A stretch of 64,000 nucleotides of DNA from DASQPE01 sp041488455 (lineage in GTDB: Bacteria; Gemmatimonadota; Gemmatimonadetes; Gemmatimonadales; GWC2-71-9): contig JBGPPG010000003.1 of the NCBI GenBank assembly GCA_041488455.1, forward strand, positions 1 through 64,000. Reading direction: 5' to 3'. Shown here one piece after another: positions 34,180 through 43,423 of this stretch (within the stretch, counting starts at the first letter, position 1; each line of letters starts with the position of its first letter). The translations under genes and the position numbers were made by a program. The notes under the pieces are model-generated. The model saw only the letters and a list, made by a program, of their open reading frames with translations, made no database searches and was not told where the DNA came from.

Positions 34180-34833
34180 GTGCGCCTCGTGACGCTGGGG
34201 GTGGGCGCGCAGAATTCCCCTCGGCACCGCCCGGCCGGACTCCTCGTCGCCTCGGGCGGGGCCCGGGTCATGATCGATGGAGGGCCGGGGGCCGTCCCCC
34301 GGGGCCGACTCGACGCATGGCTGGTCACCGACGAGCGGGCCGAGCTCATCGGAGCGATCAGGAAGCTGGCGCGTGCGAAAGGCCTGCGCCCGTATGCGGG
34401 GACCTTTCGGCACGACGGCCTGTGTGTCGAACGCCGCGGCGTCGTGCATACCAATCACCCGACCTACGCGTACCGGATTCGGGCCGTGGGCAAGACCGTC
34501 GTCTGGGCTCCGGAGTTCTACCGCTTCCCGCGGTGGGCCCGTCGCGCGGACGTCGTGTTCGCGGAAGGGGCCGCCTGGGACCACCCGATCCGGTTCGTGG
34601 GCGGGGTCGGCGGACACATGGACGTGCTCGCCACCGCGAAGCAAGCCAGACGACTCGGAGTGAAGCGGCTGGTGTTCGCGCACCTCGGCCGGCCCACCCT
34701 CCGGGCGCTTTCACGGGGGAAGGAGCCCCCGTTCGGAGAGCTGGCGGATGACGGGCAGACGTTCCGGGTGGTGCGGCGGCACCGGCGCCCGCGACCCGCC
34801 AAGGCTCCCGGGGATGGAAGGAGGTCACGATGA
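34180..34833 (+). CDS. Metallo-beta-lactamase-like fold protein lacking HxHxDH
   Basis: A 217-residue protein with the beginning and end of an MBL fold: MRLVTLGVGAQNSPRHRPAGLLV, GARVMIDGGPG, GVGGHMDVLATAKQARRLG, RLVFAHLGRPT. The canonical metal motif HxHxDH is not present; only isolated His residues (GGHM, FAHLG) remain at plausible metal positions. It may be a structural variant or inactive relative. The GTG start follows uspA by 9 bases and the end overlaps the next gene by 4. Confidence 0.65.
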   Translation: MRLVTLGVGAQNSPRHRPAGLLVASGGARVMIDGGPGAVPRGRLDAWLVTDERAELIGAIRKLARAKGLRPYAGTFRHDGLCVERRGVVHTNHPTYAYRIRAVGKTVVWAPEFYRFPRWARRADVVFAEGAAWDHPIRFVGGVGGHMDVLATAKQARRLGVKRLVFAHLGRPTLRALSRGKEPPFGELADDGQTFRVVRRHRRPRPAKAPGDGRRSR

Positions 34834-36275
34834 CGAAGGAGCACGGGGTACGCGGGAGCCGTCGTCCGACGAAGGCGCGGGGGGCGTTCGTATCGGGCCC
34901 ACTCCTGACCCGCGATGCGGCGCTCTTCACCGATCTGTACGAGCTCACGATGGCCGCCTCATATCTGCGCGAGGGAATGCGCGGTCCGGCGACCTTCAGC
35001 GTGTTCGTCCGACAGCTCCCGCGCGGGCGCTCCTTCCTCGTCGCAGCCGGCCTCGAGGACGTCCTGAACTTCCTGAGAGACTTCCGCTTCTCGGAAGACG
35101 CCCTCTCATACCTCGACTCGCTCGACCTCTTCGAGCCTCCCTTCCTGGAGCTCCTTCGCGGGCTGCGCTTCACCGGCCTGGTCCGGGCCGTGCCGGAAGG
35201 CACTGTGGTATTCGAGAACGAGCCGCTGCTGGAGATCACCGCGCCGATCATCGAGGCGCAGCTCGTCGAGACCGCCGTCCTCAACCTGGTCCATTTCCAG
35301 ACGCTCCTCGCGAGCAAGGCGGTGCGGTGTGTCCTCGCGGCGCGCGGGCGCCCGGTCACGGAGTTCGGCCTGCGCCGCACGCATGGGGTCGACGCCGGGA
35401 TGAAGGCGGCCCGCTGCGCGTTCATCGCGGGCCCTTCGAGGAGCAGCAACGTGATGGCCGGTCTCCACTACGGCATCCCGCCGGCCGGGACCATGGCGCA
35501 CTCGTATGTCTCGGCATTTCCCCGCGAGATCGACGCCTTCCGGGCCTTCGCGCGCGCATTCCCCGCGCACACCGTCCTGCTCCTCGACACCTATGACGCG
35601 CTCGCCGCCGCGCGGAAGGCGGTCCTGGTTGCGAAGGAGATGGAGGCGAAGGGCCAGCGCCTGGCCGGCGTGCGGCTGGACAGCGGGGACCTCGTCGGCC
35701 TCAGCCAGCAAGTCCGCCGGATCCTCGACGAGGCGGTTCTCGCGTACGTGAAGATCGTCGTGAGCGGCGGCCTGGGCGAGGCGAGCATCGGCGGGTGTCT
35801 GGCCAGGGGTGCGCCGATCGACGCCTTCGGCGTGGGCACGCGCATGGACGTCTCCGCCGACCTACCGTACCTCGACATGGCGTACAAGCTGGTGGAATAC
35901 GATGGCCGGCCGGTGCTGAAGAGCAGTGCCGGCAAGGGGACGCGGGCCGCCCAGAAACAGGTGTACCGGCGACTTCGGAGTGGCGAAGGATTCGCGGGAG
36001 ACGTGCTCGCGCTACGCGAGGAGCCGGCCCCGCCGGGCACGGTGGAGATCCTGCTGCGCTCGGTGATGGAGCGCGGCCGGCTCCTTGCCCCTCACCCGAC
36101 GCTGATGATGGTCCGGGACTGGTGCGCGGCCCAGGTTGCCTCCCTGCCGGAGGATCTCCGGGATCTACGCGAGCTCGCGGCCTATCCGGTGAGCTACAGC
36201 GAGCGCCTCGTCTCGCTCCAGCGCGCGCTGGAGGTACAGGTCGAGGCGGCCCGTGATGATCCGCGGCGAGTGTAG
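34830..36275 (+). CDS. pncB: Nicotinate phosphoribosyltransferase
   Basis: A 481-residue enzyme of NAD salvage: nicotinate plus PRPP and ATP gives nicotinate mononucleotide. Visible features are TDLYELTMAASYL at the N-terminus, EFGLRRTHGVDAGMKAAR, the autophosphorylated His in GTMAHSYV, VRLDSGDLVGLS, VVSGGLGEASI and GVGTRMDVSADLPYLDMAYKL split by position. Start ATG 34830 follows GAAGGAGGT. It overlaps the MBL-like gene. After its stop, 36276-36392 holds no recognisable gene. Confidence 0.93.
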   Translation: MTKEHGVRGSRRPTKARGAFVSGPLLTRDAALFTDLYELTMAASYLREGMRGPATFSVFVRQLPRGRSFLVAAGLEDVLNFLRDFRFSEDALSYLDSLDLFEPPFLELLRGLRFTGLVRAVPEGTVVFENEPLLEITAPIIEAQLVETAVLNLVHFQTLLASKAVRCVLAARGRPVTEFGLRRTHGVDAGMKAARCAFIAGPSRSSNVMAGLHYGIPPAGTMAHSYVSAFPREIDAFRAFARAFPAHTVLLLDTYDALAAARKAVLVAKEMEAKGQRLAGVRLDSGDLVGLSQQVRRILDEAVLAYVKIVVSGGLGEASIGGCLARGAPIDAFGVGTRMDVSADLPYLDMAYKLVEYDGRPVLKSSAGKGTRAAQKQVYRRLRSGEGFAGDVLALREEPAPPGTVEILLRSVMERGRLLAPHPTLMMVRDWCAAQVASLPEDLRDLRELAAYPVSYSERLVSLQRALEVQVEAARDDPRRV

Positions 36276-36392
36276 GGCGTGCCTCACGTGTGGCGCATGT
36301 GCCCCATTCCCGCACGAGCGAGCGCCGCCGGCTTGGCCCAGACAATTCCCGCGGAGCGCGGAGTTGCTACGCATCACTGAGCCAAGGCGAGC

Positions 36393-36407
36393 TGGCACGG
36401 GCGATGC
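36393..36407 (+). promoter_or_regulatory. Probable sigma-54 promoter before the guanylyltransferase remnant
   Basis: TGGCACGGGCGATGC has a perfect -24 TGGCACG and the invariant GC at -12, with A for T at the first base of TTGC. Predicted start about 36419, 65 bases before the ATG at 36484, which has AGGAGG upstream. Confidence 0.45.
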
Positions 36408-36483
36408 TCTTACCGTGGCCGGGTACGGAGCTTCCCGACCGCCAATCGCGCACGCGATGCCGACAGCGGCAGGAGGACGCGGG

Positions 36484-36670
36484 ATGAGCAGTCAGTTGTG
36501 GGCTGTCGTGCTCGGGGCGAGGGGATGAGGTGAGGTCCCTGGCCCAGCGAATCTGTGGCGACGACCGGCCGAAGCAGTACGTCCCGGTCCTCGGAGACCG
36601 CACCCTGCTCCGTCAGACCCTCGACCGCGTCGCGCTCGGGCTCACGCCGATCGGCAACATCAAGGGCTAA
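36484..36670 (+). pseudogene. Truncated, frameshifted mannose-1-phosphate guanylyltransferase start
   Basis: From the ATG at 36484 the frame gives MSSQLWAVVLGARG and stops. One base on, the next frame continues VRSLAQRICGDDRPKQYVPV, then LGDRTLLRQTLDRV to a TAA at 36668. Together this is the N-terminal nucleotide-binding region of a sugar-phosphate nucleotidyltransferase (pattern WAVVLAGG...RPKQ...G..TLLQQT). The remaining 300 or more residues are missing. The break at a G-rich stretch (36515-36527) plus loss of the 3' part marks it as broken. It lies just before the compositional change of the window. 36671-36826 shows no gene and no SAH riboswitch. Confidence 0.72.
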
Positions 36671-36839
36671 GAGCATGAACGAGGCGCCGGCCCCCCAGCC
36701 GGGAGTGCGCCGCCCCAGAGCGGCTCTCGGCGGATGACTCCAACGTCCCGGTTTTCCTCACTGCGATGTCCGAGACCGGCTCGGGTGATCCTCGCAACTG
36801 CGGTCACGAAGTTGCTTCTTGTACAGAAAGGAGGGCGTG

Positions 36840-38252
<1,413 letters not shown>

Positions 38253-38259
38253 AGCGGCG

Positions 38260-39114
38260 GTGGCACCTACCCGCGTGCCGCGCGCGGCACGCACTTTCTC
38301 GTTCGAGTTCTTCCCTCCGCAGACGGCCGAGGGCGTGGACAAGCTGCGCGTGAGTCGCAGGCAATTGGCGCAGCTCAAGCCCGCCTTTTTCTCCGTGACC
38401 TTTGGAGCCGGAGGGTCTACGCGCGACCGCACCATGGACACTGTCCTGGAGATCCAGGCGGAGGGCCACCAGGCTGCACCGCACGTGTCGTGCATCGCCT
38501 CGACCAAGGCCTCCTTGCGCGAGATGTTGCAGGGCTATCGACAAGCTGGAATCAAGCGTGTCGTCGCGCTGCGCGGGGACATGCCGTCCGGGATGGTCGA
38601 GGCGGGCGAGTTTCGCTTCGCCAACGAGCTGGTCGCGTTCATCCGCCAGGAGTTCGGTGCCGCGCTGCACATCGAGGTCGCGGCCTATCCGGAGTACCAC
38701 CCGCAGGCGCGTACGGCCCAGGAGGATCTAACCAACTTCAAGCGCAAGGTCGAGGCCGGTGCGGACTCGGCAATCACGCAGTACTTCTTCAACCCGGACG
38801 CCTACTTTGCTTTCGTGGACGAGTGCCAGAGTGCGGACATCAGCATCCCGATCGTCCCTGGGATAATGCCCATCAACAGGTTTTCGCAGCTGGCACGCTT
38901 TTCCGACGCTTGCGGCGCGGAGATCCCACGCTGGATCCGGCGCAAGCTGGAAGGATACGGTGACGACAGCGTTTCGATCCGCTCCTTCGGACTCGATGTA
39001 GTGACCCAGCTGTGCGACCAACTGCTGCGCGGCGGGGCTCCCGGGCTGCACTTCTACACGCTCAACCAGGCCGGCCCCGCCACCACCATCTGGCAGCGGC
39101 TCGGCCTGTCCTGA
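38260..39114 (+). CDS. metF: Methylenetetrahydrofolate reductase
   Basis: A 284-residue flavoprotein that makes 5-methyl-THF for methionine synthesis. FSFEFFPPQT with the catalytic Glu, VTFGAGGSTRDRT, HVSCIASTK, VVALRGDMP, YPEYHPQA, ITQYFFNPD and the C-terminal HFYTLNQA are all typical. The GTG start is 7 bases after ahcY, the usual proteobacterial ahcY-metF pair of the methyl cycle. Leucine codons are CTG-rich with several TTG, as in the rest of the right block. Confidence 0.96.
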   Translation: MAPTRVPRAARTFSFEFFPPQTAEGVDKLRVSRRQLAQLKPAFFSVTFGAGGSTRDRTMDTVLEIQAEGHQAAPHVSCIASTKASLREMLQGYRQAGIKRVVALRGDMPSGMVEAGEFRFANELVAFIRQEFGAALHIEVAAYPEYHPQARTAQEDLTNFKRKVEAGADSAITQYFFNPDAYFAFVDECQSADISIPIVPGIMPINRFSQLARFSDACGAEIPRWIRRKLEGYGDDSVSIRSFGLDVVTQLCDQLLRGGAPGLHFYTLNQAGPATTIWQRLGLS

Positions 39115-39128
39115 GCCGATGCGTTAAC

Positions 39129-40643
39129 TCACGCCGCGAGCCGCTTCTTCTGCAAAGCGGCGCTGGCGTGCAGATGCGCGTAGGCCTGGTGCGCGGCGGC
39201 CTCGGCTTCACCCACGTGGACCGGCAGGCCCATGTCCGAGAGCACTGAACCCAGCGCCGACAGGCACAGCATCACGTTCTCGGGCTTGCAGGAGTAGCCC
39301 ATGATGCCGACGCGCCAGATCTTCCCGGCGAGCGGGCCCAGACCGGCGCCGATCTCGAGGTTGAACTCGGTTAGCAATGTCTTGCGGACCTCGGCTTCGC
39401 GGTCCTTGATCGCTTCGGGTACGTGCACCGCGTTCATCTGCGGCAGCCGCGCGCCTTCCTTGACCAAGTACTTGAGTCCCATCGCCTCCAGGCCGGCCCT
39501 GAGCGCGATGTGATGGCGCTGGTGCCGCGCCCACGCGTTCTCGATTCCCTCTTCCTTCAAGATGAGCAGCGCCTCGTGCAGCGCGTACAGGCTGTTGGTG
39601 GGCGCAGTGTGATGATAGGTGCGCGTGGTGGCGCCCCAGTAGCCGAGCAGCAGGTTCATGTCCATGAACCAGCTGTGGATCTTGTCCTTGCGTGACTTGA
39701 CGTAATCCACCACGCGATCGCTGAACGACACCGGCGAAAGGCCCGGCGTGCACGACAAGCACTTCTGGCTGGCGGAGTAAATGGCATCGATGTTCCATTC
39801 GTCGACCAGCACGGGAGTGCCGGCCAACGAGGTCACCGCGTCCACAATGGTGAGCGCGTCGTGCTGGTGCGCAATCTGTACTAGCGTCTTCGCGTCGGAT
39901 TGCACGCCGGTGGAAGTCTCCGCGTGCACGAAGGCGGCCAGGCGGGCGTCCGGGTTTTTCTTCAGTGCCTCCTCCAGCTTGTTCGGATCCACCGGCTCAC
40001 CCCAGGCGTCTTCCACCACCACGGGAACGGCGCCGCAGCGCTCCACGTTTTCAATCATGCGGCCACCGAACACCCCGTTGCGACATACGATGACTTTGTC
40101 GCCCGGCGCGACCAGGTTCACGAAGCAGTACTCCATACCCACCGAACCGGGGCCGGAGACCGGGAAAGTCAGGGCATTCTTGGTTTGCAACGCATAGCGC
40201 AGCAACCCCTTCAGCTCCTCCATCATCTCGACGAACACCGGGTCAAGGTAGCCGATGGCCGGGAGGCTCATGGCCGCCATGACCCGCGGGTTGATCTCAG
40301 ACGGGCCGGGGCCCATCAGGGTCCGTTGCGGCGGATGGAAGGGATGGATTCTCTTGGCCGGAGCGTAAGGGTTCATCGTGTCGCTTCCTGCGAGCGAGGG
40401 TCCGAATAGGCTGTCCTCTTCACCGCGCGACTTGAGCCGGATCGGCTTGCGCGCGTTGGCTTCGTTCAGTACTTCCACCGCGGCGATGGCGCCGTCGGTC
40501 AGGCGTTCGACCTCCATGGCCCAGCGGGAGGGAACGTAACCCGACTTGACCCAGTTGTTGACGACCGCGCGGTCGACCCGAAAACGGCGTGAGACATCGG
40601 CCTGGCTGCCGAAGAGGGTAACGAGGCGATCAGCGCAGTTCAT
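39129..40643 (-). CDS. Alanine/serine-glyoxylate aminotransferase with N-terminal HTH domain
   Basis: A 504-residue open frame. Residues 1-60 form a Cro/YdaS-like helix-turn-helix (LVTLFGSQADVSRRFRVDRAVVNNW, in two pieces), followed by a linker, then from Met90 a class V PLP aminotransferase (LMGPGPSEINPRV, GSVGMEYCFVNL, HAETSTGV, IVDAVTSLAG, PLP-Lys in SASQKCLSC). The enzyme half alone starts at 40376 with AGGAAG about 10 bases upstream and is complete. So this is either a real regulator-enzyme fusion or two genes whose stop codon has been lost. A palindromic operator lies just upstream. Confidence 0.85.
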   Translation of the reverse strand: MNCADRLVTLFGSQADVSRRFRVDRAVVNNWVKSGYVPSRWAMEVERLTDGAIAAVEVLNEANARKPIRLKSRGEEDSLFGPSLAGSDTMNPYAPAKRIHPFHPPQRTLMGPGPSEINPRVMAAMSLPAIGYLDPVFVEMMEELKGLLRYALQTKNALTFPVSGPGSVGMEYCFVNLVAPGDKVIVCRNGVFGGRMIENVERCGAVPVVVEDAWGEPVDPNKLEEALKKNPDARLAAFVHAETSTGVQSDAKTLVQIAHQHDALTIVDAVTSLAGTPVLVDEWNIDAIYSASQKCLSCTPGLSPVSFSDRVVDYVKSRKDKIHSWFMDMNLLLGYWGATTRTYHHTAPTNSLYALHEALLILKEEGIENAWARHQRHHIALRAGLEAMGLKYLVKEGARLPQMNAVHVPEAIKDREAEVRKTLLTEFNLEIGAGLGPLAGKIWRVGIMGYSCKPENVMLCLSALGSVLSDMGLPVHVGEAEAAAHQAYAHLHASAALQKKRLAA

Positions 40644-40694
40644 GGACGATCGGCGCAGTTTGACCGGTGGCGATGGGGATGCTTCATCGTCCGC

Positions 40695-40733
40695 AAGTCT
40701 GCCCTATCAAACTAAATTTGACAAGCCAGACTT
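40695..40733. promoter_or_regulatory. Nested palindromic operator upstream of the HTH-aminotransferase gene
   Basis: Outer arms AAGTCTG (40695-40701) and CAGACTT (40727-40733) and inner arms TCAAA (40707-40711) and TTTGA (40717-40721) share exactly the same centre at 40714. The stretch is clearly AT-richer than its surroundings. It is 52 bases before the minus-strand start at 40643 and is a likely binding site, possibly for the HTH encoded there. Confidence 0.5.
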
Positions 40734-40859
40734 GATGAAGAGGCACAACGTCGGTAGAAATTTCTCGGAACCGACCCCAAGACCTCCGCGAGTGGCTTTT
40801 CGCGCGACGAAATTTACATCGTCGGACCTGGGGTTCGGTGTATGGGAGCGCTCACACCG

Positions 40860-41294
40860 TCAGGCTTCGCCGGGGATCGACCGACGGCCGAGCCGGAAAC
40901 GATACGGCAGCATCCCGAGAATCATTGCCGCCACGAACACCCAAACCCGCCAATCCCCGAACGCGCTGCTGACCACCGCGGGGCCGGGGCAAAAACCGGA
41001 CAGTCCCCAGCCCACGCCGAAGATGAGCGAGCCCGCCACCAGAGGAGGGTCGATGTTGCGTTCGGTCGGCGTACCGAACCGAGATGACAGTAATGGGGCG
41101 CTGCGCCTTCTCGAACTCCAATAGGCAGCACCGAAGACCGCCAACGCGCCGACCATGACGAATGCCAAGCTCGGGTCCCAGCTTCCAGTGATGTCCAGGA
41201 AGCCGATGACCTTGGCCGGATTGGACATCTGCGAAACGATCAGCCCGACGCCGAAGACCAGGCCGGAGAGGAAGGCGACGACGATGCGGCTCAC
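40860..41294 (-). CDS. YeeE/YedE-type transporter half (DUF6691)
   Basis: A 144-residue membrane protein with four hydrophobic segments. SGLVFGVGLIVSQMSNPAKV with following FLDITGSWDPSLAF, and GVGWGLSGFCPGPAV with a conserved Cys, are typical of the C-terminal half of YedE-like thiosulfate/sulfur-compound carriers encoded as two genes. The GTG start at 41294 overlaps the stop of the partner gene. Confidence 0.85.
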   Translation of the reverse strand: MSRIVVAFLSGLVFGVGLIVSQMSNPAKVIGFLDITGSWDPSLAFVMVGALAVFGAAYWSSRRRSAPLLSSRFGTPTERNIDPPLVAGSLIFGVGWGLSGFCPGPAVVSSAFGDWRVWVFVAAMILGMLPYRFRLGRRSIPGEA

Positions 41295-41716
41295 GGCAGA
41301 TGCTCCACGACGAAGACGGTCAGCATCCCGCTGGCCATGAAGCACAGCGTGGCTACGATCGAGCGCAGTGAGAACCGGCCGATCCCGCACACGCCGTGGC
41401 CACTGGTGCAGCCGCTGCCCATCTGGGTGCCGAATCCCACCAGCAGCCCCGCAATCAGGAGTTGCCCCGCTCCGGCTTTCAGGTCGAAATGGACTGCGCC
41501 CGGGACCAGCAGCACCGCGCCCAGACCGGCGACCAGCAGCCCGGCCAGGAAGGCAACGCGCCAGGCGTTATCGGCGCCGGGTTCCGTCACGACGCCCCCC
41601 AGAACGCTGCTCACCCCGGCAATGCGGCCCAGCGCCCACCACAGCAGCGCCGTGGCGAGCCCGATCAGCACGCCGCCGACCAGAGCGGATACCGGGGTGA
41701 AGTTCACGACGCTCAT
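41291..41716 (-). CDS. YeeE/YedE-type transporter half, first subunit
   Basis: A 141-residue membrane protein with four hydrophobic segments and the motif GSGCTSGHGVCGIGR carrying the two Cys used to pass a sulfur compound through the membrane in YeeE. With the following gene (4-base overlap) it makes one full carrier. No rhodanese or SoxR-type regulator is adjacent. Confidence 0.88.
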   Translation of the reverse strand: MSVVNFTPVSALVGGVLIGLATALLWWALGRIAGVSSVLGGVVTEPGADNAWRVAFLAGLLVAGLGAVLLVPGAVHFDLKAGAGQLLIAGLLVGFGTQMGSGCTSGHGVCGIGRFSLRSIVATLCFMASGMLTVFVVEHLP

Positions 41717-41728
41717 GCTTGCCTCCTC

Positions 41729-42607
41729 TCAGGCCGCATCCACCCGGTGCAGCGGGAGCGCTGGTTCGGAGATCGGCTCTTCGTCGAACGCAATGTCGCC
41801 CTGCGGGAAGGGCAGATCCTGGGTGCGCAGGCCGGCGAAGTCGAATAGACCTCGATCCAGCAGGTGTGAAGGCTGCACGTGGGTCAGACCGTTGAACATG
41901 GTCTCGATGCGTCCCGGGAACTTCAGCTCCCACTCGCCCAGCATGGCCTTGACCTGCTGGCGCTGCAGGTTGTCCTGCGAGCCGCACAGCTCGCAGGGGA
42001 TGATGGGGAAGCGCTTCATCTCGGCGTAACTGGCCAGGTCCGCCTCGGCGACATAGGCGAGCGGGCGAATGACGATGTGCTCGCCGTCATCGCTCACCAG
42101 CTTGGGCGGCATGGCCTTAAGTTTGCCGCCGAAGAACAGGTTGAGGAAGAAGGTCTCGAGGATGTCGTCGCGATGGTGGCCCAACGCGATTCGGGTCGCC
42201 CCCACCTCCTTGGCCACGCGGTAGATCACGCCGCGCCTGAGGCGCGAGCACAGACCGCACATGGTCTTGCCCTCGGGGATAACGCGCTTCACCACGCCGT
42301 AGGTGTCCTGCTGCTCGATGCGGGACGCAACGCCTAGCGCGGCCAGATACGCGGGCAGCACATGCGCCGGATACCCGGGGTGCTTCTGGTCCAGATTGAA
42401 GGCGACGATCTCGAAGTCTACGGGCGCATGCTGCTGCAGGCTCAACATGATTTCCAGCAGGCCGTAACTATCCTTCCCTCCCGAAACGCACACCATGACG
42501 CGGTCGCCGGGGCCGATCATGTCGAAGTCGGCAATGGCTTGGCCGACCAAGCGGCGCAGCCGTTTCTGCAGCTTGTTGGCTTCGTAGATCCGTTTCTGCA
42601 ACCTCAT
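41729..42607 (-). CDS. ttcA: tRNA 2-thiocytidine(32) synthetase
   Basis: A 292-residue TtcA. PP-loop SGGKDSYGLLEI, the CxxC pair in KTMCGLCSRLRRG and a later Cys in IPCELCGSQDN bind the 4Fe-4S cluster; GHHRDDILETFFLN is the second ATP-pyrophosphatase motif. It thiolates C32 of certain tRNAs. ATG 42607 starts at MRLQKRIYE; upstream in-frame codons to 42682 overlap the neighbouring gene and are not conserved. Confidence 0.95.
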   Translation of the reverse strand: MRLQKRIYEANKLQKRLRRLVGQAIADFDMIGPGDRVMVCVSGGKDSYGLLEIMLSLQQHAPVDFEIVAFNLDQKHPGYPAHVLPAYLAALGVASRIEQQDTYGVVKRVIPEGKTMCGLCSRLRRGVIYRVAKEVGATRIALGHHRDDILETFFLNLFFGGKLKAMPPKLVSDDGEHIVIRPLAYVAEADLASYAEMKRFPIIPCELCGSQDNLQRQQVKAMLGEWELKFPGRIETMFNGLTHVQPSHLLDRGLFDFAGLRTQDLPFPQGDIAFDEEPISEPALPLHRVDAA

Positions 42608-42614
42608 GGTTCGC

Positions 42615-43355
42615 TCACAGATGTATGCTGCGGCCACCGTCCACCGCGATGACCTGGCCGGTGATGTAGGGGGCCTCCTCAATCAAGAAACGCACGGTAC
42701 GGGCGATATCCTCGGGTTCGCCCATGCGCTTGAGCAGCGTGGATTGAATGATGCGCTGCCGTGCCAGATCGTCGGACCAGCGCTCGTCCTCGGGCCACAG
42801 TATCGCACCGGGCGACACACCATTCACCCGCACCTCCGGCCCCAGCTCAGAGGCGAGCGCACGGGTCAGCGCGAGCAGGCCGCCCTTGGCCGCGCTGTAT
42901 ACCAAGTAGTTGCGCATTGGGCGGTCGGCGTGGATGTCGACGATATTGACGATGCAGCCGTGGCTGCGCTTGAGGTGCGGCGCGGCCGCTTGCGAAAGGA
43001 ACAGCGGAGTCTTGAGGTTGGTCCCCACCAGGTCATCCCAGGATTGCTCGGCGATTTCACCGATCGGCGTCGGATGGAAGCTCGAAGCGTTGTTAATGAG
43101 GACGTCCAGCCGGCCGAAGCGATTGACCGTCTCGCTCACCATGCTGGGGAGCAGCGAGATATTGAGCAGATCGGCCTGCATGAGCGCCACGCTATCGGCG
43201 CGCACGGCGTTCAGTTCGGCCTGCAGCGCCCGCGCCTCGTCCGCCGAAGACCGATAGTGCAGCATGAGGCTGGCGCCGCTAGCGTGCAGCATGCGGCAGG
43301 TAGCCGCGCCAACGCGGCGCGCGCCTCCAGTGATCAGCACGACCTTCTCGGCCAT
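42615..43355 (-). CDS. Pteridine reductase / FolM-like short-chain dehydrogenase
   Basis: A 246-residue SDR. The cofactor loop TGGARRVG is characteristic of pteridine reductases, with NNAS, the catalytic YSAAKGG and VNGVSPGAILWPE. It probably reduces dihydropteridines (dihydromonapterin or dihydrofolate) with NADPH. It is followed after 7 bases by ttcA, a pairing common in Betaproteobacteria. Confidence 0.9.
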   Translation of the reverse strand: MAEKVVLITGGARRVGAATCRMLHASGASLMLHYRSSADEARALQAELNAVRADSVALMQADLLNISLLPSMVSETVNRFGRLDVLINNASSFHPTPIGEIAEQSWDDLVGTNLKTPLFLSQAAAPHLKRSHGCIVNIVDIHADRPMRNYLVYSAAKGGLLALTRALASELGPEVRVNGVSPGAILWPEDERWSDDLARQRIIQSTLLKRMGEPEDIARTVRFLIEEAPYITGQVIAVDGGRSIHL

Positions 43356-43423
43356 CTCGGTGCTCGTTGCCAGTCCAGTAGAATTCTAGCCGAATTACCG
43401 CCGCCGCCCGGCTTGTTCCCATC

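Noticed and set aside
36671..36839. SAH riboswitch before ahcY, as in many Betaproteobacteria
   Set aside because: The conserved GAGGAGCGCTGC-like core and its pairing partner are absent; only a short stem (AACT/AGTT) is visible.
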